From positions 1-6,599 of the forward strand of contig JAFGIT010000406.1 in NCBI GenBank assembly GCA_016929465.1: 6,599 bases of DNA, in the 5' to 3' direction. The notes under the pieces were generated by a model that saw only the letters and a list, made by a program, of their open reading frames with translations, ran no database searches and had not been told where the DNA came from. A program made the translations under genes and the position numbers. Of this stretch, positions 1 to 5,749 are shown in pieces. Position 1 is the first letter of the stretch; each line of letters opens with the position of its first letter. Source of the stretch: JAFGIT01 sp016929465 [NCBI: Candidatus Coatesbacteria bacterium] (GTDB lineage: Bacteria; B130-G9).

Positions 1-525
1 GACGGATGTCACCGATAGGACTCTCGTCTCGGGCCCCGGATGGAACATCATGGCCGCTTCAAGACCTTCGAGTCTCCCGCTCTTCATCAAGGAGAGCTTG
101 CCTCCGAATGTCTCCTCGGCTGGGGAGCCAATGACCCAGACCTCTCCTCTGCCCGACTCGGACGCCTCTGTTAGGGCGAGCCCTGCCACAAGGCTCGCCG
201 CCGCAATCAGATTATGTCCACATGCGTGGCCGAGTCCGGGGAGAGCATCATACTCGCAGAAGAAGCCTATTCTGGGCGATCCCCCGCCATTGAGTGCTCG
301 CTTCCCTACGAAGGCAGTTGGAAGCCCCGGGATACGGACGTCCACTTCAAAGCCAACCTGTGAGAGCTGGTCTGCGAGCATCGAGCACGCGCAGCTCTCC
401 TGACCGGAAAGCTCGGGGTGCTCAAAGAGCTCCTTTGCGACTTGAACCAGTATCGGGTCAAGCCGCAAAAGCTCCTTCTTCAGCCTCTCCTCACACGGAG
501 AAGGCGAAGAGTTTTTCTGAGACAT
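1..525 (-). CDS. M20-family metallo-amidohydrolase/peptidase (ACY1L2/AbgB-like), N-terminal part only
   Basis: The first 175 codons are present and the reading frame is still open at the window edge, so the C-terminal half (dimerisation domain and the last metal ligand) is missing. Residues 36-43 (HPELSGQE) match the substrate-side motif of M20 amidohydrolases. FFCEYDALPGLGHACGHN (88-105) is the metal-site block with Cys102 and His104. GSPAEETFGGK (133-143) carries the Glu pair (catalytic base and metal ligand), and FHP (161-163) supplies another expected His ligand. GHACGHN with PAEE..GGK resembles the ACY1L2/AbgB branch, which hydrolyses N-acyl or aminoacyl amide bonds in the cytoplasm; the exact substrate cannot be read from this part. 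The ATG at 523-525 is chosen because a TGA lies two codons upstream in the same frame. Shine-Dalgarno complementarity is weak, so translation may depend on coupling to the upstream gene, which ends 3 bases earlier. Family assignment is firm; the substrate is not. Confidence 0.9.
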   Translation of the reverse strand, partial: MSQKNSSPSPCEERLKKELLRLDPILVQVAKELFEHPELSGQESCACSMLADQLSQVGFEVDVRIPGLPTAFVGKRALNGGGSPRIGFFCEYDALPGLGHACGHNLIAAASLVAGLALTEASESGRGEVWVIGSPAEETFGGKLSLMKSGRLEGLEAAMMFHPGPETRVLSVTSV

Positions 526-528
526 CGG

Positions 529-1806
529 TCAATGCTCTAAATCTTCCTCGACTGAAGGAGTCAAAGCCTCATCAGCCTCGGCATCGGTAGTATCGACTTC
601 CTCGTTGCTTCCCATCTCGACGTCATCCGAAGGCGTTTCCCCGCAATGCTCATCTTGCCCGGTTTCTTCGCTCTTCAGATGACGGGAGTCGTCAGAATCG
701 AAGCCACGCATCTCACCGTCATTCTTCAGGTCATCCGCTACGGAATTTGGCATATCCCCGGAGTAATCATCAGCCGAGCCGCTGCCTGAATCGGAGTCCC
801 CGAGAATGTCATCTCCCAGGAAGAGCTCGTCATCATCCCGCTCCAATTGCTCACGCATCGCCTCCGCTCGGACCTCGAGTTCAGCCCTCAGGAGGTCCAA
901 TCTCGCCTCGTTGTTATCGAACCGTGCATTGATCGCGGCGACCGAGGACGACATCTTGGCTTGCTGCTTCTCGACCATGTCTTTGAGTGCTTCTATCTCC
1001 CTAGCATTCTCGAGCTGCAACCTGACGTGCTCTCTCACTAATTGGGTGCAGAGCCGTACCAGATAGCTGTTCACTCGATTCTGCCTGATGACGATGAAGT
1101 CCGTGTATAGCCTCACAAATCTCCTTAATATGCGTTTGAGCAGCAGTAATGGAGCTGCGACCAACCCAGCACGATGAGAGGTGATTGTGTAGTCTGCCTT
1201 CAGATTCCAGTCGTCGCCGGCCATGATCTGAAGCACCTCATCATTTACCACCGCTGCTTTCACAAACTCGACTGCGAGCGCCTCCCGAGATTCACCCTCA
1301 CTCCTTCGATTGCCGGAAGGCTTTGTGGTATCAATTATTCCCGCTGCCGGGGGACCGTGGAATTCGTGGTCCAGTTCGAGAGCACGCTTCGACAGCCGCT
1401 CCATGATCCGATCCACGCTTATCTCATCATCTTTGACCGCTACGACATCCACTCGAGACTTCTGTGAAGGAGCCTGTTGCTCCTGCGGCCTTTGCCCTCC
1501 CCTGGAAGGACGCCTCCTCCTAGGCTGCTGCCCCGTTGCTGGGCGTCCAGATTTCTGATGCTCTGGACGTGGTCCGTCGCCACCTGGCCTTCCGCCACGA
1601 CGCCTATCGCTGCGTGGTTTATCAGCGCTCTGCGGCGCCGCGTCGCTCTGGCCCGGTTTCTGCTGGCTTGGACGCGGTCTTCTTCTCCTGGAGGACGATC
1701 GTCTTCGACCATCCGAGGGAGTCTGCTGAGAACCTCGCTGGTTCGATGGTTGTCTCTCTTTTGATTCCTTTTTTGTCTCGCTGCTTTCTTTCTTCGGCTC
1801 TTCCAT
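529..1806 (-). CDS. Uncharacterised protein: basic disordered tail, amphipathic helix/coiled coil, acidic disordered tail
   Basis: I do not recognise a named family for the whole 425-residue protein. Residues 1-118 are low complexity, rich in Arg, Ser, Gln, Pro and Gly (about 33 Lys/Arg), with RGG-like patches such as RRRGGRPGG (68-76) and RRRRPSRGG (96-104). Residues 119-205 look folded or semi-ordered. Residues 206-245 (YTITSHR, then LLLLKRILRRFVRLYTDFIV, then RQNRVN) resemble the amphipathic segment placed before coiled coils in some bacterial surface-polysaccharide glycosyltransferases and methyltransferases. This segment runs into a likely coiled coil at about 246-323. Residues 324-425 are an acidic tail with 37 Asp/Glu and only 4 Lys/Arg. 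There is no signal peptide, clear transmembrane span or catalytic motif. The ATG has GGAG five bases upstream and lies 25 bases after tyrS. Codon structure and operon position support a real gene. A scaffold, or a membrane- or polyanion-associated role, is possible but is inference. Confidence 0.85.
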   Translation of the reverse strand: MEEPKKESSETKKESKERQPSNQRGSQQTPSDGRRRSSSRRRRPRPSQQKPGQSDAAPQSADKPRSDRRRGGRPGGDGPRPEHQKSGRPATGQQPRRRRPSRGGQRPQEQQAPSQKSRVDVVAVKDDEISVDRIMERLSKRALELDHEFHGPPAAGIIDTTKPSGNRRSEGESREALAVEFVKAAVVNDEVLQIMAGDDWNLKADYTITSHRAGLVAAPLLLLKRILRRFVRLYTDFIVIRQNRVNSYLVRLCTQLVREHVRLQLENAREIEALKDMVEKQQAKMSSSVAAINARFDNNEARLDLLRAELEVRAEAMREQLERDDDELFLGDDILGDSDSGSGSADDYSGDMPNSVADDLKNDGEMRGFDSDDSRHLKSEETGQDEHCGETPSDDVEMGSNEEVDTTDAEADEALTPSVEEDLEH

Positions 1807-1831
1807 CGTGTCTCCGTTTGATTGCCTGTCT

Positions 1832-3058
1832 CTAATTGGAAAGCTCGATGCGGAAGAATCTGCGCTTGCCGACTTTCAGCGTCATGCCGGATTCTATCTT
1901 AACATCCGGCGCATCTGCATCCACCCGAGCGCCGTCGAGCTGAACCGCGCCCTGCTGAACAAGCCCGATTGCGTTCGAGTTGCTGCTCGCGGCATTCGCG
2001 AGTTTGAGCAGCTTAACGATCCAGATTCTGCCTTCCTCGAGCTCATCTCTCTTTAGCTCGAGGACGGGCATTTCGTCCGGTAGATCCCTTTTGCTGAATA
2101 TCTGCTCGAACTCCGAGCCGGCCTTATCTGCGGCATCGTCTCCGTGATAGAGAGAGACCAAGTGCCTGGCCAGCTGGAATTTGACGTCGCGAGGATTGGC
2201 GGAGCCGTCTGAAAGCGAGCGTTCGAAGCGCTCCACCTCGTCTGCCTCGAATTCGGAGGCAAGTCTGAGATATTCACCTATCAGGTTGTCGGGTATCGAC
2301 ATCGTCTTGCCGAATATCTCTGAGGGGCTTTCCGCGATTCCGATATAATTCCCAATACTCTTCGACATGCGCACAGAACCGCAAGTGCCTGTGAGAATCG
2401 GTGCGAGCAGTCCTATCTGGCGCTCCTGCCCCATATTCTCCTGCAATTGCCTTCCCATTAAAATGTTGAAAGTCTGCTCCGTGGCTCCCAGCTCCACATC
2501 AGCACGAACCATTACCGAGTCATAGGCCTGCATAATTGGATACATGACCTCATGAAGGCTTATCGGTAGGTTCTTTGAAAACCTATTAGCAAAGTCATCC
2601 CGCTCCAATAGACGGGCGACTGTAAATCGAGAGGTCAGCCTCAATACCTCTCCGAAGCTCAGCTTCTTGAACCAATCTCCGTTGTGGACTATCTCCGTTC
2701 TCTCGGGATCGAGTATCTTGAATACCTGTTCCCGATAGGTGGCAGCGTTATGCTCGATCTCTTCATAGGAGAGCTGGGGTCGAGTCTTGCTTCTGCCCGT
2801 CGGATCGCCGACTAATGCGGTGTAGTCCCCGATGATAAGTACACCTGTGTGACCCAGGTCTTGAAATGCCCGCATCTTCCGTAGGACGACAGTGTGTCCC
2901 AGGTGGATGTCCGGGGCGGTTGGATCGACTCCGAGTTTCACTCTGAGTGGGATACCGGTCTCTGCTGACCGCTGCAGTTTCTTGTGTAGTTCTTCTTTGG
3001 TATAGACCTCCGCTGTCCGAGCGTCCAGCAATTGCTCGAGCGCCAAATCAACATTCAA
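1832..3058 (-). CDS. tyrS: Tyrosyl-tRNA synthetase (class I, KMSKS type)
   Basis: Cytoplasmic enzyme that activates tyrosine with ATP and charges tRNA-Tyr. The 408 residues match the usual bacterial length. The Rossmann fold carries the class I signature HLGH (52-55) after KLGVDPTAPD, then GDYTALVGDPTGRS (77-90). The tyrosine-pocket segment is YPIMQAYDSV (173-182), followed by VELGATEQTFNI (188-199). The second signature is RMSKS (230-234), and an S4 RNA-binding domain occupies about 345-405. KMSKS rather than KFGKS places it nearer the TyrZ-like group of bacterial TyrRS. The residues just before the loop (GTCGSV, 224-229) depart from the common GLDG pattern. The start is TTG at 3056-3058: the nearby ATG is out of frame, and a good Shine-Dalgarno sits six bases upstream, overlapping the dnaG stop codon. 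The 11-base gap to dnaG implies cotranscription. No T-box or other aminoacyl-tRNA-sensing leader can fit in that gap. Confidence 0.97.
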   Translation of the reverse strand: MNVDLALEQLLDARTAEVYTKEELHKKLQRSAETGIPLRVKLGVDPTAPDIHLGHTVVLRKMRAFQDLGHTGVLIIGDYTALVGDPTGRSKTRPQLSYEEIEHNAATYREQVFKILDPERTEIVHNGDWFKKLSFGEVLRLTSRFTVARLLERDDFANRFSKNLPISLHEVMYPIMQAYDSVMVRADVELGATEQTFNILMGRQLQENMGQERQIGLLAPILTGTCGSVRMSKSIGNYIGIAESPSEIFGKTMSIPDNLIGEYLRLASEFEADEVERFERSLSDGSANPRDVKFQLARHLVSLYHGDDAADKAGSEFEQIFSKRDLPDEMPVLELKRDELEEGRIWIVKLLKLANAASSNSNAIGLVQQGAVQLDGARVDADAPDVKIESGMTLKVGKRRFFRIELSN

Positions 3059-3064
3059 AATAGA

Positions 3065-3072
3065 CTCTCCTA
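3065..3072 (-). promoter_or_regulatory. Shine-Dalgarno of tyrS overlapping the dnaG stop codon
   Basis: Read on the minus strand, TAGGAGAG contains the dnaG TAG stop (3070-3072) and an AGGAGAG ribosome-binding site. It lies six bases before the TTG start of tyrS. This spacing fixes the non-ATG start and suggests that ribosomes finishing dnaG can help initiate tyrS. Confidence 0.75.
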
Positions 3073-4854
3073 CCTAACGACGCCCGATTGCTTTAGCTCT
3101 GTCAACTCTCTTGCCAACTCAACTTCCTTTGCCGTGTCCCCGCATGGAAGAGCACTAAGATACTCCTGATGTGTCTTATGGGCCTCCCTCATCAAGGACT
3201 TGTGTTTCAGGCAATCAACAAGCCTCATAAATCCTCGCTTGTCAATAACTTGTTCACAAAACGCTAGCTGAGTGATGAAATCCCGGTGTGCCGGATCGTC
3301 GAACCTATCCAATAACGCCGAAGGAACCATTTCTGTTCCCTTCTGATATGATTCTAGACAAATCATGAAGACCTCCCGCAGAAAAGGACTCGTTATCAGG
3401 TCCGGACTGACCGTCTCACTGGCGAGTCCCAACGCCTCGGTGTCGATCGCAACCAGCGTGACGAGGTCTCGTTCCTCAATGTTGAACTCCCTCTCCTTGA
3501 GTGCCGGGATTTCGTCCCCTATCCTCGGCTTTCTCGACAACTTGCCCAACTCAGCAAAGACCGCCTCTTGCTCTACACTTAGCTCATCTGCAAGCAATCG
3601 GACATAGTGGTTAACCTCAATCTGCGTTAGCTGTGTGAATGAAGGCAGCGCTTCCTTGAGAACGGCCAGTTTGCCCTCCACCTTTTTTATGTCATGCTTT
3701 CGCAAGGCCTCATTGATTAGAAACTCCGGAAAGGGAACAGCCTGCCGAAGCTCTTCCATTAGCCGAGTCCCGCCGACCTCCTTCACGTAGTCATCCGGAT
3801 CGAATTCTCCCCCCGCCTTGAATGCGAGAGGCCTAAGTCCCTCACTGGTGAATAGGGCAAAGCTCCTGATCGAGGCGGTCGTTCCTGCACTATCCGAATC
3901 GAAGAAGACGACCGGCCTCTCGGTGTATCTCTTGATTAAGCCACATTGTTGAGGAGTGAGCGCAGTCCCACAGGTGGCGACCACGTTGTGAATTCCCGCT
4001 TCGAACAGCGCAATTACATCCATGTAACCCTCGACGAGGGTGACAAAACCCTCGCTTCGAACTGAATCCCTGGCCTGATTCAGGCCGTAGAGTATCCTCC
4101 CCTTCTGATAGACTGGCGATTCGGGTGAATTAAGGTACTTCGCCTCCTCGCGTTCTTCATCGCGGGAGACCTCCGATCCCAGGATCCTACCTCCGAAGCC
4201 CCGCACATTGCCGGAGATATCGATGATTGGGAACACTATCCTGGCTCGAAAGCGATCGTAGTAAGACCCTTGTTTGCTCTTCGCAACGAGCCCAAGCGCC
4301 ATCAGAAGCTCGAGGTCAGAGGGCTTCGAGCCAAATGTCTTGCATATATCATCCCAACCGTCTCTGGCCCAACCGATCTGAAATGTCCTTATGGAATCGT
4401 CGCTGACACCTCGAGCTCTCAAGTATTCGAGTGCGCGAGCCCCGGTCTCATCATTAGCAAGATTCCGCTGGAAATGAGCAGCGACTTTTCGATTGATTTC
4501 GAGGAAATTCTGCCTCAAGCGGGCGCTTCTATCGGCCTCTTCCCCATCGACGGATTCCAGCGAGACTCCATATCGACTTGCCAGAGTGCGGACGGCCTCG
4601 ACAAAGGTCATCCCGTTGATTTTCATCAGGAAGCCGAAGACATTGCCACTCTCTCCACATCCGAAACAGCGAAACATCTGTCGGCTTGGATTCACCATGA
4701 AGGAGGGCGTCTTCTCCTTATGGAATGGGCAGTTGGCCTTAAAGTTTTGGCCGGCGGGCCTCAGAGTCAGATACTCGGATATGACCTGCACGATATCAGC
4801 GCGGTCCCTCACCTCATCGATCTGGTTCTGAGAATAATATCCCCTGGGACTCAA
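3070..4854 (-). CDS. dnaG: DNA primase DnaG
   Basis: Synthesises the RNA primers for lagging-strand and origin replication, working with the replicative helicase. The 594 residues are a normal DnaG length. The N-terminal zinc-binding domain has Cys42, His45, Cys63 and Cys66 in CPFHKEKTPSF and FRCFGCGESGN. The RNA polymerase/TOPRIM core includes FRARIVFPI (202-210), GFGGRIL (219-225) and KYLNSPESPVYQKG (239-252). Its catalytic acidic residues lie in VEGYMD (274-279, Glu275), FFDSDSAG (317-324, Asp319 and Asp321) and FDPDDY (351-356). Residues from about 455 form a divergent helical C-terminal region, expected to be the helicase-interaction domain. The start is TTG at 4852-4854: a TGA lies 14 codons upstream in frame with no ATG, GTG or TTG between, and a strong Shine-Dalgarno precedes it. 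It follows a probable terminator and heads a run continuing into tyrS, rather than the common dnaG-rpoD pair. Confidence 0.97.
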   Translation of the reverse strand: MSPRGYYSQNQIDEVRDRADIVQVISEYLTLRPAGQNFKANCPFHKEKTPSFMVNPSRQMFRCFGCGESGNVFGFLMKINGMTFVEAVRTLASRYGVSLESVDGEEADRSARLRQNFLEINRKVAAHFQRNLANDETGARALEYLRARGVSDDSIRTFQIGWARDGWDDICKTFGSKPSDLELLMALGLVAKSKQGSYYDRFRARIVFPIIDISGNVRGFGGRILGSEVSRDEEREEAKYLNSPESPVYQKGRILYGLNQARDSVRSEGFVTLVEGYMDVIALFEAGIHNVVATCGTALTPQQCGLIKRYTERPVVFFDSDSAGTTASIRSFALFTSEGLRPLAFKAGGEFDPDDYVKEVGGTRLMEELRQAVPFPEFLINEALRKHDIKKVEGKLAVLKEALPSFTQLTQIEVNHYVRLLADELSVEQEAVFAELGKLSRKPRIGDEIPALKEREFNIEERDLVTLVAIDTEALGLASETVSPDLITSPFLREVFMICLESYQKGTEMVPSALLDRFDDPAHRDFITQLAFCEQVIDKRGFMRLVDCLKHKSLMREAHKTHQEYLSALPCGDTAKEVELARELTELKQSGVVR

Positions 4855-4856
4855 GT

Positions 4857-4866
4857 CCTCACCCCC
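4857..4866 (-). promoter_or_regulatory. Shine-Dalgarno deciding the TTG start of dnaG
   Basis: The minus strand reads GGGGGTGAGG, which matches the extended Shine-Dalgarno GGAGGTGA at 7 of 8 positions. The GGGGG core ends seven bases before the TTG. An ATG in this stretch (ATGGGGGTG) is in another frame and meets a stop after five codons, so TTG is the only sensible start for primase. Confidence 0.7.
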
Positions 4867-4890
4867 ATCGGGCAGTCGCGCAAGAGCGCT

Positions 4891-4938
4891 TCCTCAATAA
4901 ACAAGTATGCCGCCCCGGGCTGGAACCGAAGCGGCATA
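4891..4938 (-). terminator. Probable intrinsic terminator between the lipoprotein gene and dnaG
   Basis: The arms TATGCCGC and GCGGCATA (4906-4913 and 4931-4938) form a perfect 8-bp stem. It extends by five more pairs, two of them G-U, to about 13 pairs closed by a 7-base loop. On the minus strand the stem is followed by CTTGTTTATTG, a moderate T-rich run, while on the plus strand what follows is A-rich, so it would act on minus-strand transcripts. It begins 52 bases after the lipoprotein stop and ends about 50 bases before dnaG. The imperfect T-run means termination may be partial. A leader hairpin ahead of dnaG is the alternative. The rest of the 136-base gap shows only a weak promoter-like pair. 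Confidence 0.6.
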
Positions 4939-4990
4939 GCGAAGTAAATGGTCAATCAAGTATCAGATTACATGCCGGTGCTGCCAGAGG

Positions 4991-5635
4991 CTACTCGGTA
5001 ATTGTTATCTCGATCCAGTATGGCTCCGAATCGTTGGCCCTTATGTCCGTGGCCCAGAAGTAGAACTTCCAGGGGCGATCAGGATTTGCTTTTGTATTCG
5101 GGTCAAGCCTGGAGTCTTTCTGAATGGTGAATATTCCATCACCGGCTACTTCATCGGGCGCGCCCCCAATGCCGGGGCCGTTGTCGCTCAGTTCATCGCC
5201 AAAGCCAATCCCATAGAAGACTTCACCAGGCAGGTAGCTGTCTCTCATCAGATTGCCATTGATCGGGCCAACAGTATGGTTCCAATCGGGGAATCCACCC
5301 AGATAGTGCTCAACTCTGCGCTGATATTCCTCGTTGCCGAAGTCGGGGTCCTGGAAACCACCTGAAACTCGCATGATCTGATCACTGCCATGAGGATCCT
5401 CTTCTGTCGCATCCGGATGATGCACCAAAACCTCGAAGATTACTGGCTCAGCTACTCTCTTGGAAAGCATATACGGCTCCTGGAGTATGGTGACTCCTTG
5501 CTTCACCGTCACGCTGAGTATTTTCGGACGATAATCGTCTGGGTCACTACCTTCCGTCTTCTTGTGGCAGGACATAATCGTAAATGATGATATTAGACCG
5601 ATAATGGCTACTAGGATTACGGCTTTACGCTTCAT
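4991..5635 (-). CDS. Predicted lipoprotein of unknown function
   Basis: A 214-residue protein with a lipoprotein signal: basic start MKRK, hydrophobic segment at about 5-20, then IMSC with the likely lipidated Cys23, followed directly by His-Lys-Lys. It should be exported by Sec, lipidated, and held in the outer or cytoplasmic membrane facing the periplasm. The mature part starts with a charged linker and DDYRPKILSVTV (33-44), which reads like the first strand of an Ig-like beta-sandwich. The Asp/Gly-rich block at 146-170 contains DELSDNGPG and DEVAGDGIFT. The second is a pattern seen in surface and periplasmic beta domains, where such loops often bind calcium. The end (KFYFWATDI, then PYWIEITITE) looks like closing beta strands. 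No catalytic motif is visible. The ATG has AAGGGAG 12 bases upstream, slightly long spacing. With its own promoter and a terminator it is probably a single-gene unit. Lipoprotein status is fairly sure; the function is unknown. Confidence 0.85.
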   Translation of the reverse strand: MKRKAVILVAIIGLISSFTIMSCHKKTEGSDPDDYRPKILSVTVKQGVTILQEPYMLSKRVAEPVIFEVLVHHPDATEEDPHGSDQIMRVSGGFQDPDFGNEEYQRRVEHYLGGFPDWNHTVGPINGNLMRDSYLPGEVFYGIGFGDELSDNGPGIGGAPDEVAGDGIFTIQKDSRLDPNTKANPDRPWKFYFWATDIRANDSEPYWIEITITE

Positions 5636-5678
5636 TGGTTCAAAAAGCTCCCTTCAAACAACCAAATGCATTATGTGC

Positions 5679-5691
5679 AGTTTCCGAAACT
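5679..5691. promoter_or_regulatory. Short dyad in the lipoprotein leader, possible operator
   Basis: On the minus strand, AGTTTCGGAAACT is a near-perfect palindrome (AGTTTC, one base, GAAACT) about 23 bases downstream of the predicted -10 box. Its position would suit a repressor site or a small leader hairpin. It is short and has no second copy that I can see, so it may be chance. Confidence 0.2.
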
Positions 5692-5713
5692 CTCAAATCA
5701 AATTTCCCCATAG

Positions 5714-5741
5714 ATGATATTGCAAGCGAGGCTCAAGTCAA
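5714..5741 (-). promoter_or_regulatory. Sigma70-type promoter for the lipoprotein gene
   Basis: On the minus strand, TTGACT (5736-5741) and TATCAT (5714-5719) each match the consensus at 5 of 6 positions and are separated by 16 bases. The -35 box starts eight bases after the accA stop codon. A start site near 5707 would give a leader of about 70 bases before the lipoprotein ATG. This indicates that the lipoprotein has its own transcription apart from accA. Confidence 0.6.
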
Positions 5742-5749
5742 GGCCTTTT

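Noticed and set aside
50-590. Plus-strand open frames of 98 and 117 codons near the window start
   Set aside because: The minus strand here encodes an unmistakable M20 metallohydrolase with its metal-site motifs; the plus frames are its shadows.
1440-1835. Several overlapping open frames of 80-99 codons on both strands opposite the start of the coiled-coil gene
   Set aside because: They lie across the Arg/Ser-rich repeat-like coding region, whose composition keeps other frames open. They show no recognisable motif, and the minus-strand main frame continues the operon with a good ribosome-binding site.
4270-4947. A 225-codon plus-strand open frame opposite the N-terminal half of dnaG
   Set aside because: It is antisense to a clear, motif-rich primase reading frame, has no recognisable domain and crosses the terminator hairpin, so it is a shadow frame.
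4959-4987. Promoter-like pair CTGGCA, 17 bases, GATACT on the minus strand ahead of dnaG
   Set aside because: Each box matches the consensus at only 4 of 6 positions, with no extended -10. Such matches are expected by chance, so no dnaG promoter is called.
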